Assembly: GCA_016935885.1 (NCBI GenBank) | Contig: JAFGQA010000390.1 | Coordinates: 1-24,669 of the forward strand | DNA: 24,669 nucleotides | DNA from: Phycisphaerae bacterium | GTDB lineage: Bacteria; Planctomycetota; Phycisphaerae; UBA1845; UTPLA1 | Direction: 5' to 3' | Shown here: in pieces, positions 7,515-14,474 of the stretch | Numbering within the stretch: the first letter of the stretch is position 1 | Layout of the letters: each line of letters begins with the position of its first letter | Translations under genes and position numbers: made by a program | Notes under the pieces: model-generated | Told to the model about the DNA's origin: nothing | What the model saw: the letters and a program-made list of their open reading frames with translations, nothing else | Databases searched by the model: none

Positions 7515-8882
7515 ATGCCCAACACCGCGTTCATCCTGATTGTGGAGGACGAGCGGTCGCACGGCGAGGCCATCAAGGAGGGCCTCGAGCGGACCGGCCA
7601 CGCCTGTCATCTTGTCGAAACGGGCGATGAGGCCGTGGACTCGATGAAGGACCGTCCGCCGCACGTCGTGGTCACGGATTACCGCCTTGGCGGCAACATG
7701 GATGGCATGGACGTGCTCCGACGGGCGAAGCAGCTTAATCCATGGACTCAGGTCGTCCTGATTACCGCCCACGGCGATGAGCGCCTGGCCCGAGACGCCC
7801 TCAAGATCGAGGGCGCCTACGATTACCTCACCAAGCCGCTGGACCTCGAGGAGCTTCGCAATACCGTCAACCGCGCCGCCAGGCAGGCGATGACGGCTCG
7901 GGAGGCCCAGCACATGCGGGAGCAGCTTGACAGTGCCTGCTCCTTCGAGGGCATCATCGCCGTGAGCGGGGCGATGCGGCAGGTGCTGGATCGCGTCCGC
8001 CGAGTCGCCAACACGAAGCTCACGGTTCTGGTCTACGGCGAATCCGGTACGGGCAAGGAACTGATCGCCCTCGCGATCCACAACAACTCGGACCGTCGGA
8101 ACAAGCCGTGGGTGCCGGTGAATTGCGCCGGGCTGTCGGAGGGCATCCTCGAATCGGAGCTTTTCGGCCATGTGAGAGGCGCGTTCACGAACGCCCTGAC
8201 GGACCGCCGAGGGCTGTTCGAGGATGCCGACGGCGGCACGGTCTTCCTCGACGAGATCGGCGACATGCCGATGCCCATGCAGGCAAAGCTCCTGCGTGTT
8301 CTGGAGAACGGTGAACTCGTCCGCGTGGGCTCAAACAACCCGATCCGCGTGGACGTCCGCGTGGTCGCCGCCACCAACCAGAACCTGAAGGAGGCGACCA
8401 AGGAGAGGAGGTTTCGCGAGGACCTGTTCTTCCGAGTGAATCAGGCGGAAATCAACCTGCTGCCGCTGCGCGATCGCCGCGAGGACATCCTCCCGTTGAT
8501 CCACCACTTCATTCAGCAGGCCAACGAGCTGCACGGCAAGGCCGTCCGGCATGTCACGGCCGAGGCCTTGCGTCTGTTGCACAATTATCGGTGGCCGGGA
8601 AACGTCCGCGAGTTGCGGAACGTCGTGAGCCAGCTGGTCGTGTTCGCGGAGGGGGACACTGTGGACGTGGAGGACCTGCCGTCCGCGCCGCCGATCAACG
8701 CCACCACGGACATCGTGCCGGTCACGCCACGGGCCTTCGACATGACGCTTGAGGACCTCGCCAAGATGGCCATCCAGGCCGCCTTGGCCCAGCACCACGG
8801 CAACAGAGAGAAGGCCGCCAAGCAGCTTGGCATCGGCGCCAGGACACTCTATCGCAAGCTCAAGGAGTACGGAATCTCCTGA
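7515..8882 (+). CDS. Sigma-54-dependent response regulator (NtrC family)
   Basis: Three domains in order over 455 residues. The receiver (about 5-120) has acidic pocket E11/D12, phospho-acceptor Asp55 (VVTDYR), Thr84 and Lys107. The AAA+ domain has Walker A GESGTGKE (175-182), Walker B GGTVFLDE (240-247), and arginine-rich motifs further on. The C-terminal Fis-type helix-turn-helix covers [25 protein letters not shown]. Phosphorylation would drive oligomerisation and ATP-dependent opening of sigma-54 promoters. The sigma-54 contact loop reads GAFTNA (222-227) rather than the usual GAFTGA. No histidine kinase gene is adjacent, so it is an orphan here. ATG 7515 is preferred over TTG 7503; neither has a strong ribosome binding site. 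Targets are unknown. Confidence 0.92.
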   Translation: MPNTAFILIVEDERSHGEAIKEGLERTGHACHLVETGDEAVDSMKDRPPHVVVTDYRLGGNMDGMDVLRRAKQLNPWTQVVLITAHGDERLARDALKIEGAYDYLTKPLDLEELRNTVNRAARQAMTAREAQHMREQLDSACSFEGIIAVSGAMRQVLDRVRRVANTKLTVLVYGESGTGKELIALAIHNNSDRRNKPWVPVNCAGLSEGILESELFGHVRGAFTNALTDRRGLFEDADGGTVFLDEIGDMPMPMQAKLLRVLENGELVRVGSNNPIRVDVRVVAATNQNLKEATKERRFREDLFFRVNQAEINLLPLRDRREDILPLIHHFIQQANELHGKAVRHVTAEALRLLHNYRWPGNVRELRNVVSQLVVFAEGDTVDVEDLPSAPPINATTDIVPVTPRAFDMTLEDLAKMAIQAALAQHHGNREKAAKQLGIGARTLYRKLKEYGIS

Positions 8883-8890
8883 GAGAGCTG

Positions 8891-8997
8891 CTAGCAGCCC
8901 GCGGTAAAAGGGAAAAGAGCGGTTCGGAAACGCCGTTCCTGACCGTGAAAACCACCGGCTTTGGCGCCGGTGCCACAGTTTTGCCACGGGCTGCTAG
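8891..8997 (-). repeat. 107-base element with terminal inverted repeats, copy 2 (inverted)
   Basis: On the - strand this reads as a close copy of 1025-1130. It has the same CTAGCAGCCCG / CGGGCTGCTAG ends and the same middle segment (ACGGTC, AACGGCGTTTCCGAA). The internal hairpin differs: ACCGGCTTTGGCGCCGGT here against ACCGGCGTCTCGCCGGT in the other copy. It begins eight bases after the stop codon of the response-regulator gene. Confidence 0.75.
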
Positions 8998-9051
8998 CTG
9001 TGAGCTGTTAGCTGTTAGTTGTCAGTCGTCAGTCGTCAGGTCTCAGCCGTC
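8996..9051 (+). repeat. Degenerate heptanucleotide array (AGxxGTy), eight units
   Basis: Eight consecutive 7-base units all begin with AG: AGCTGTG, AGCTGTT twice, AGTTGTC, AGTCGTC twice, AGGTCTC, AGCCGTC. The period is exact with no indels. A similar AG-led heptad run lies at 22181-22208. It abuts the terminal-inverted-repeat element. Confidence 0.75.
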
Positions 9052-9087
9052 CCCAGTGGGCCTGTTGGTGGCGGAGAACGGGTACCT

Positions 9088-9163
9088 GGGCGTCCGTCAC
9101 AGACGCTGGGGTGCCACTGGCGGCTTGTCCGCCAGTGCGGTCTCCGGGCGTCCGCCACAGACG
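9088..9163 (+). repeat. Direct repeat enclosing the CACTGGCGG hairpin
   Basis: An 18-base sequence beginning GGGCGTCCG occurs at 9088-9105 and 9146-9163 with one mismatch. Between the copies lies a perfect 9-base stem with loop CTTGT (9115-9137), the same hairpin as in 6301-6323 (reverse complement) and 24217-24239. Confidence 0.7.
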
Positions 9164-9234
9164 GCCGCGGTGGGGCGCGGCGCTCAATCCCGGCTTGCCG
9201 TTTGGCGGCCCTGGCGGTATTGGTGACTCAACGC

Positions 9235-10440
9235 ATGTCACGCTGGACACCAACAGACCGCGAACACATGAAGCGGGCCATCGCTCTCGCTCGAAGGGGC
9301 CAAGGCTTCGTCGAGCCGAATCCGATGGTCGGCTGTGTCATCGTCAAAGGCAGGCGAATCGTCGGGCAAGGATACCACAGACGATTCGGTGCTCCACACG
9401 CCGAATCCAACGCCCTCCGCGCCGCCGGCAAACACGCCATCGGCGCCACGGTGTACGTCACCCTCGAACCCTGCTGCCACACCGGCAAGACACCGCCCTG
9501 CGCGGATGCCCTGATCCGTACGAAGATCAAACGGGTCGTGGTGGCGATGACGGATCCCAATCCGCTTGTTGCCGGCGAGGGCCTCAAGCAACTTCGGGCG
9601 GCCGGCATCCGGGTCGAGCTTGGCCTGTTGCGTCGCGAAGCCTTGGCGTTGAACGCCCCGTTCGTGACGTTCCACGTAAAGCAGCGACCCTACGTCATCC
9701 TGAAGTGGGCCCAGTCCATCGACGGCAAGATCGCCACGCGGACCGGCGACTCGAAATGGATCACCTCCCGACAGAGCCGCGTCGCGGCCCATACCCTTCG
9801 TGGCCGAGTGGATGCCGTGATCGTCGGCGTCAACACCGTGCTCGCCGACGACCCCGCCCTGACCGCGCGCCTGGCAAAGCCCAGACGCGTCGCCACGCGG
9901 ATCATCCTGGACACCGAGCTTCGCACACCCGCCACCGCCAAGCTCGTCCGGACTGCCGGGCAGATCCCGACGATCATCACCTGCAATCCGGCCTGCGCTC
10001 GCGTGGAGGCGCGAAGACACAGGGGACACAGCAAATCCCCAATCCCCAATCCCCAATCGCCAATCCCCAATCGCCAATCCCCAATCGCCTCCGCCCGCTC
10101 CAGGAGGCTGCGCCGCCTCGCCCGTGCCGGCTGCGAGGTCCTGGAGATTGCGTCCGATAAGGCGGGCATCGATCTCGTCGCCCTGCTACGCGAGCTTCGG
10201 GCCCGGGGCATGACAAACGTCCTGGTCGAAGGCGGGGGCAAGGTCCTGGCCGCCTTCCTTCGAGAAGGCATCGCCGACGAAGCCTGTGTCTTCGTCGCCC
10301 CACGGCTGATTGGCGGCGAGACGGCCCCCGGGCCGTTGCGTGACGCCGGTCCAGCCTCGATGGATGATCTGCCGCGGGCGACCGTGCTGGGCGTCACACA
10401 CCTCGGCCCCGATCTGTGCTACAATATGAAACTCGGCTGA
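9235..10440 (+). CDS. ribD: Bifunctional riboflavin biosynthesis deaminase/reductase RibD, with repeat-coded insertion
   Basis: RibD performs the second and third steps of riboflavin synthesis: deamination of the pyrimidine ring, then NADPH-dependent reduction of the ribose. The N-terminal deaminase has the zinc site His55 (HAE), Cys80 and Cys89 in PCCHTGKTPPC. The reductase starts near residue 150 (RPYVILKWAQSIDGKIA) and ends with NVLVEGGGKVLAAFL. Residues about 268-284 (SPIPNPQSPIPNRQSPI) come from an in-frame heptad array at 10034-10089 and have no counterpart in normal RibD. The length of 401 exceeds the usual 360-370. ATG 9235 is chosen; ATG 9268 is possible. Neither has a strong ribosome binding site. 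No other rib gene is in the window. Confidence 0.92.
   Translation: MSRWTPTDREHMKRAIALARRGQGFVEPNPMVGCVIVKGRRIVGQGYHRRFGAPHAESNALRAAGKHAIGATVYVTLEPCCHTGKTPPCADALIRTKIKRVVVAMTDPNPLVAGEGLKQLRAAGIRVELGLLRREALALNAPFVTFHVKQRPYVILKWAQSIDGKIATRTGDSKWITSRQSRVAAHTLRGRVDAVIVGVNTVLADDPALTARLAKPRRVATRIILDTELRTPATAKLVRTAGQIPTIITCNPACARVEARRHRGHSKSPIPNPQSPIPNRQSPIASARSRRLRRLARAGCEVLEIASDKAGIDLVALLRELRARGMTNVLVEGGGKVLAAFLREGIADEACVFVAPRLIGGETAPGPLRDAGPASMDDLPRATVLGVTHLGPDLCYNMKLG
10034..10089 (+). repeat. Heptanucleotide array inside ribD (AATCCCC / AATCGCC), eight units
   Basis: Eight exact-period heptads: AATCCCC three times, AATCGCC, AATCCCC, AATCGCC, AATCCCC, AATCGCC. Three heptads (21 bases) code seven residues, giving the SPIPNPQ / SPIPNRQ protein repeat. 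Gain or loss of one unit would shift the ribD frame; three units would preserve it. Confidence 0.9.
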
Positions 10441-10476
10441 TTGCTGAAGTTAGGCGTCGCGCGAGAGTAACATGAT

Positions 10477-10553
10477 CGATTGCGCCGCTTGGCTGGCCTG
10501 CTGGCTTGCCGTTTGGCGGATCAACCGTTTAAGTTGTTTCTGCGCGGCTCCTT
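10477..10553 (+). repeat. 77-base dispersed repeat, copy 1
   Basis: It aligns without gaps to 24495-24571 in the same orientation, with about ten mismatches by eye. It contains CTGGCTTGCCGTTTGGCGG, the core of which also occurs at 3899-3915 and 9193-9209. It begins 37 bases after the ribD stop. No ORF or obvious mobile-element ends. Confidence 0.75.
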
Positions 10554-10753
10554 ACGTACGGGACTTCGATGTTCCTGGGCCGGAGTCGCTCGCTACGAGT
10601 GAGTTCGGAGCCGTTCGCTGTTGATTCGTTGCTGTTCGCTCGGCAAGGGGTCCATGGCAGTTTGGGCGGCTCGCGAATGAGCGATGTGCCGCCCGGTTCC
10701 GCCCACGATCATCACTCGACCCGAGCCCCGAGCGCAAGCGAGTTGGGCAACTG

Positions 10754-10976
10754 GTGCGAGAATCCTTTCTCGCACCTATTGTTGCCGCTCGTGCGAGAAT
10801 CCTTTCTCCCGCTGGTGCGAGAATCCGCTGGTGCGAGAACCCGCTCGTGCGAGAACCCGCTCGTGCGAGAATCCTTTCTCGCACCTATTGTCGGCGAGAA
10901 TCCTTTCTCGCACCCATTGTTGGCGGGAATCCTTTCCCGCACCTCAACACAAAGGGCCGAGAAAGGGCTCTCGGCC
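10754..10976 (+). repeat. Cluster of short palindromic repeats (perfect, degenerate and half units)
   Basis: Perfect units with 9-base arms GTGCGAGAA / TTCTCGCAC and loop TCCT lie at 10754-10775 and 10863-10884. A unit with shorter arms is at 10893-10913. A unit with GCGGGAA / TTCCCGC arms is at 10923-10940, where an A-T pair has become G-C on both sides. A degenerate unit is at 10791-10812, and half units are at 10815, 10831 and 10847. The last palindrome, in the opposite orientation, has arms GGCCGAGA / TCTCGGCC (10955-10976). Spacers are short and related (for example CTATTGT), so it is not a CRISPR. It lies about 110 bases before a gene start. Confidence 0.85.
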
Positions 10977-11083
10977 AAGCGTCGCGCCCGGAGCGCAAGC
11001 GAGTGGGTCGGAAGGCCGACGGCCAGCCTACAAGGACCCCGCGCTGGCGCTTGGGGCTCGGATCAACCCGATCTCAGGAAGGC

Positions 11084-12346
11084 ATGATGAGAACACAAGA
11101 ACACCCGAACCCAAAGACGAGCCCAGGGCTTCAGGCCGCGCGGTGTTGCGATCACGTCGTTGCGGCATTCATGGTTTCCACACTTCTGCTGGCGCCGGCG
11201 TCGGCCACGCCACCCCCCTCTTCCGAAGCCATCGAAATCCTCCAGAAGGCGAATGCCGCCGCCGGGCAATTGAAGGCCATCGCGTACAAAGCGAAGTCCT
11301 ACGCGGAGGGAGGCGCTGCCGACAAGTACCCGAGATGGGTCGGGACCGTCGTTGCAAAGCGGGGCCCCACGGACGAAGAGCACAAGGTCGCGATCGAGGG
11401 GACCGTGACCGACCCATCGGGCGAGGCGGCGTGGTTCAGCGTCGCTACCGATGGGACGAACGGCTACGCCATCGACGGGCGAGCCCGGGTCTTTTTGACC
11501 GGCGATGTCAAGAAATCTGACATACCGCTGAGCAATCCCCTCTTCCCGCCGAGGTATCTGCACGATTCACCATTCAGCGACGAGATCAAGAACGACAAGG
11601 CCGAGTACCTGGGCATGGAGGAAGTCGCCGGCGTGGCCTGCAAGGTGGTTGGCGTCAAGGACATGGGCCCAGGAATCCAAAGTGTCAAGCTTTTCTTCGC
11701 CAAGGAGGATTACCTTCTTCGGCGCGTCGAAGCGACGATTCAGCTTCCGACCTTCCCTGGAAGGCCGGCCCCTACCGGCAACATCATCTTCAGTGTGTCC
11801 AGTCTCGACCCGAACCCCGACATCGCCGACGACAGCCCCCGCTTCCGCCTGGAATGTCCGGCTGGCTTCGTAAAGAGGCAGCTTGCACTTCCCGATCACG
11901 CTGGCCACCCGGCCCTCCTGCCCATCGGAAGCCAAGCCCCCGACTTCGAGCTTAAGACACCCAAAGGGAAGACAGTCACGCTCAAGAGCCTCCGTGGCAA
12001 GGTGGTCCTGTTGGACTTCTGGGCGACTTGGTGCAACCCGTGCAAGATGGCCATGCCCATGCTCCAGAAGCTGCACGAGCGATTCCAAGGTAAGCCCGTC
12101 GCGGTGTACGGAGTCAACTGCATGGAACGCTCCAGAACGGACCCGATGACCTACATCAAGCAAAACGGGTACACCTACGGACAGTTGCTCCATGGTGACG
12201 CCGTTGCAAGCGCCTACAAGGTCATGGGCATTCCGTGCTTCTATGTCATCGGCCCCGACGGAAAGATCCTCGACGCCCAGGCCGGGTTCAACCCGCAGAT
12301 GGAGGTGCGAGCGGCTGAGATCATCAAGCAAGCGATGAAGAAGTAG
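11084..12346 (+). CDS. Exported TlpA-like thioredoxin-fold protein with N-terminal lipoprotein-sorting-like domain
   Basis: The 420-residue protein has a hydrophobic export signal (about 24-41, ending APASA), a beta-rich domain of about 45-265 and a thioredoxin fold (about 282-420) with active-site WCNPC (Cys317, Cys320). TlpA/ResA-type proteins reduce or exchange disulfides outside the cytoplasmic membrane. The middle domain resembles the LolA/DUF2092-type beta-sheet found in front of redoxins; that link is by pattern only. ATG 11084 (or 11087) follows AGGAAGG. The N-terminus before the signal is unusually long, and its PGLQAAR segment overlaps a GGGCTTCAGGC sequence like the repeat in the HtrA gene. 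A paralogue with the same layout lies at 14475-15755, so duplication is likely. Confidence 0.85.
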   Translation: MMRTQEHPNPKTSPGLQAARCCDHVVAAFMVSTLLLAPASATPPPSSEAIEILQKANAAAGQLKAIAYKAKSYAEGGAADKYPRWVGTVVAKRGPTDEEHKVAIEGTVTDPSGEAAWFSVATDGTNGYAIDGRARVFLTGDVKKSDIPLSNPLFPPRYLHDSPFSDEIKNDKAEYLGMEEVAGVACKVVGVKDMGPGIQSVKLFFAKEDYLLRRVEATIQLPTFPGRPAPTGNIIFSVSSLDPNPDIADDSPRFRLECPAGFVKRQLALPDHAGHPALLPIGSQAPDFELKTPKGKTVTLKSLRGKVVLLDFWATWCNPCKMAMPMLQKLHERFQGKPVAVYGVNCMERSRTDPMTYIKQNGYTYGQLLHGDAVASAYKVMGIPCFYVIGPDGKILDAQAGFNPQMEVRAAEIIKQAMKK

Positions 12347-12351
12347 CGGCT

Positions 12352-12449
12352 TGCGAATAGCGAATGGCGAAGTGAGGATAATGGATAATGCAGCATTCCG
12401 CCATGCGCCATTCGCCATTCGCTATTCGTCATTTGCTATTCGTCATTTG
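12352..12449 (+). repeat. Heptanucleotide array with inverted halves, spanning the glycosyltransferase start
   Basis: Fourteen heptads in one unbroken phase. The left half reads TGCGAAT, AGCGAAT, GGCGAAG; the right half is its inverted form: CCATTCG twice, CTATTCG, TCATTTG, CTATTCG, TCATTTG. The arms 12353-12370 and 12411-12428 could pair as an 18-base stem. The glycosyltransferase start codon (12388) lies in the loop. The array begins six bases after the stop codon of the preceding gene. Confidence 0.85.
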
Positions 12450-14352
12450 CTGCCTTGCCCTTGCGGCTCTGCTACGCATTCCAGGTCTTGAGACGGTCCC
12501 GCCGCCGCTGAATCAGGACGAGGCTTCGCGCGGGTACGATGCCTGGGCGATCCTCGAAACCGGTGCCGACCGTCACGGCCAACGCTGGCCGTTCTTCCTG
12601 GAGAGCTTCGGCCCCGGGGACTACACGGCGGCCCTGACGACATATCTGACGGTTCCCTTCGTTGCGGTCCTCGGTCCCACGCCGTTGGCCATGCGTCTCC
12701 CGGACGCAATCTTCGGCGTCCTGACCGTGGTGCTGTTGTACTCCTGGCTGCGACGACAGGTCGACGCCACCGTGGCTTTGCTGGCGGCCGCGATCCTGGC
12801 CTGTGATCCGTGGCACATCGCACTTTCGCGGACCGCACACGAATCGGGTTTCGCGCCGTTCTTCCTCACGTTTGCGATGCTGGCCCTGTATCGCGCCGGC
12901 CTGATGCCGGGGGCGAATAGCGAATGGCGAATGGCGAATAGCAAATGGCGAATAGCGAATGGCGAGGCGAGGATCGTGCAGGATTCGGCAATTCGCAATT
13001 CGCAATTAGCGGTTTGCGATTCGGACGCCGACGCAGCGGAGGCTGGCGAGGCAACAGGGGCGCCTGGGGCCGGCGACGACGGCGCACGGGCGCCCTCGAT
13101 CGTAAACGCTTCACGAGATACGCTTCACGAGATACGCTTCACGAGGCACGGCTGGTCTGCGTCGCCATGGGTCGCGTCGCGATGGTCCCTCATCGCGGGC
13201 GTCATGTTCGCGGCCCATGCCTGGGTCTATCCCGCCACGAGACTGTTCACGCCCCTGTTCTGCCTCGCCTTGGTTGTCATATACCGGGAGCATTATCTCG
13301 CGATGCTCCGGAGCGGCGGTGCACGAAGGACCGTCATCTTCGCCCTGCTGGGTCTGCTGATTGGCGCGACGCCGCTGATCTTCACTGTATTCACCCATCC
13401 CGAGTACCTGGCCGCCCGGTCAGGCGCGACACTGCTGATCCACCAGAACCTGCCGGTCACGGGGATCACGTGGGGCTTCATCCGCAACTTCGCTGCCAAT
13501 CTCGATCCTCGGTACCTGTTCTTCCAATGCGACGAGATGTCCGGGGCATCCATACCAGGTGTCGGGCTGCACCTTCCCGTCCTGGCCCCGTTGTTTCTGA
13601 TCGGTCTTATCCGCGTTGTCGGTCGCGCGAGACACGATGCTTGGTCACGACTGCTCGCCACGTGGTTTGTCCTGTACCCCCTTCCCGCGGCGATCTGCGC
13701 GGATTGGAATCCCCACCCGATGCGAACGGTCGGTGGCATGGTGCTGTTCCCGATCCTGGCGGCGTCGGGCGGCCAGTGGCTGATCGCTGGAATCGCCACC
13801 CATTGCGTCCAGTGGCGGCGGCCTGCTATGGTGATTGCCGCGATCGCCGTCGCCGCGAACCTCGCGCATTTCGCGAACGCCTATTACCGCGAGTTCCCCC
13901 TGGTGGCTCGACCCGGTTATCAGACCGCGGTGGTGGAGGCCATCCAGTACGCCTCCGCTCACGCCGGCGATGCAGACTTCGTTCTGGTTACCAACGTCTC
14001 GAATCAGCCGTACATCTATGCCTTGCTGTACGAACCGATCCCTCCCAGGGAGTTGGCAACCACGGAATGGGTCGTCGCCGACGGTCGGCGGGGGTTTCAT
14101 CAAGTTTTACGCGTCGGGAAGTACTGTTTCGGCCCCCTCGACGACGTCAATGGGGCGGTGAACCAGTTCAGAGATATCCTGAGTCGCCTGCCGGACGATG
14201 CCGAGGGTCTTATCATCTATGTGGAGCGGCCCGGCCAGACGCCGCCCGGCGAGGTCCTCTCGGTGCTGGAACGGATCAAGGTCGACGATCCCCGCGCAGA
14301 GGGCCAGGTCTTCGCAATCTGCCGCTGGCGGCCCCGTGCCCGCATACGCTGA
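12388..14352 (+). CDS. GT-C fold membrane glycosyltransferase (PMT/ArnT-like), with repeat-coded segments
   Basis: This polytopic membrane protein of about 654 residues has roughly ten or more hydrophobic helices and a soluble C-terminal domain (about 500-654). The first extracytoplasmic loop has LNQDEASRGYDAW with the Asp/Glu pair (44-45) expected at the GT-C catalytic site. Such enzymes transfer sugars from polyprenyl-phosphate donors to proteins or lipids outside the membrane. The N-terminus (HSPFAIRHLLFVIC) is coded by a heptad array, and residues about 176-255 (NSEWRMANSKWRIAN, then TLHEIRFTRHG) come from further repeats between helices. ATG 12388 or 12403 could be the start. It lies between two TlpA-like paralogues on the same strand. 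Donor and acceptor are unknown. Confidence 0.8.
   Translation: MQHSAMRHSPFAIRHLLFVICCLALAALLRIPGLETVPPPLNQDEASRGYDAWAILETGADRHGQRWPFFLESFGPGDYTAALTTYLTVPFVAVLGPTPLAMRLPDAIFGVLTVVLLYSWLRRQVDATVALLAAAILACDPWHIALSRTAHESGFAPFFLTFAMLALYRAGLMPGANSEWRMANSKWRIANGEARIVQDSAIRNSQLAVCDSDADAAEAGEATGAPGAGDDGARAPSIVNASRDTLHEIRFTRHGWSASPWVASRWSLIAGVMFAAHAWVYPATRLFTPLFCLALVVIYREHYLAMLRSGGARRTVIFALLGLLIGATPLIFTVFTHPEYLAARSGATLLIHQNLPVTGITWGFIRNFAANLDPRYLFFQCDEMSGASIPGVGLHLPVLAPLFLIGLIRVVGRARHDAWSRLLATWFVLYPLPAAICADWNPHPMRTVGGMVLFPILAASGGQWLIAGIATHCVQWRRPAMVIAAIAVAANLAHFANAYYREFPLVARPGYQTAVVEAIQYASAHAGDADFVLVTNVSNQPYIYALLYEPIPPRELATTEWVVADGRRGFHQVLRVGKYCFGPLDDVNGAVNQFRDILSRLPDDAEGLIIYVERPGQTPPGEVLSVLERIKVDDPRAEGQVFAICRWRPRARIR
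12913..13024 (+). repeat. Heptanucleotide array inside the glycosyltransferase gene, with inverted halves
   Basis: From 12913 there are eight heptads of GCGAATA/GCGAATG type (one GCAAATG, one GCGAGGC). From 12983 the inverted type follows: ATTCGGC, AATTCGC twice, AATTAGC, GGTTTGC, GATTCGG. The reading frame stays open through both halves. A 14-base tandem based on CGCTTCACGAGATA lies a little downstream (about 13109-13146), also in frame. Confidence 0.85.
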
Positions 14353-14419
14353 TGTAGGCCATCCAGGACAGAAGCGAATGCGAATGATTCGGCCTGTCAG
14401 ACCGTTGTAAGCTAAGTGG

Positions 14420-14436
14420 GCCAGCCGTTGGCTGGC
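14420..14436 (+). terminator. Short GC-rich stem-loop between genes, without a T-run
   Basis: Arms GCCAGCC (14420-14426) and GGCTGGC (14430-14436) with loop GTT form a perfect 7-base stem in the 122-base gap after the glycosyltransferase gene. No run of T follows, so factor-independent termination is doubtful; it may be a repeat-type hairpin. Confidence 0.25.
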
Positions 14437-14474
14437 AGCACTTCAGGGTGGAGCAGAATCACTGGGAAGCAGCG

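Larger units (their letters stand above)
8883..9234. other. 352-base gap made of repeats
   Basis: No protein-like ORF. Almost the whole gap is explained by repeats: the terminal-inverted-repeat element (8891-8997), a heptad array (8996-9051), and a direct repeat enclosing a hairpin (9088-9163). A GGCTTGCCGTTTGGCGG motif is at 9193-9209. No FMN riboswitch was recognised upstream of ribD. Confidence 0.6.
10441..11083. other. 643-base gap with palindrome array and dispersed repeats
   Basis: Long ORFs cross this region, but their sequence is simply the repeats translated, so no gene is called. It contains a 77-base dispersed repeat (10477-10553), two copies of GAGCGCAAGCGAGT (10730-10743 and 10991-11004) flanking the array, and the palindrome cluster itself (10754-10976). 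The Shine-Dalgarno of the next gene, AGGAAGG, is at 11076-11082. Confidence 0.6.

Noticed and set aside
8883..9234. FMN riboswitch upstream of ribD
   Set aside because: The conserved FMN-box segments were not seen; the gap is explained by repeats.
10754..10976. Repeat cluster considered as a CRISPR array
   Set aside because: Spacing is irregular, spacers are short and related to each other, repeats are themselves palindromes of variable length, and there are no cas genes.
10569..11087. Long ORFs across the palindrome cluster
   Set aside because: The translation is just the repeat in three frames (CENPF, VRESF patterns) with no protein-like composition; the real gene starts at 11084.
12945..14357. 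470-codon ORF overlapping the glycosyltransferase in another frame
   Set aside because: Arg/Pro/Gly-rich composition typical of a shifted frame in GC-rich DNA; the other frame has membrane helices and the catalytic Asp/Glu motif.
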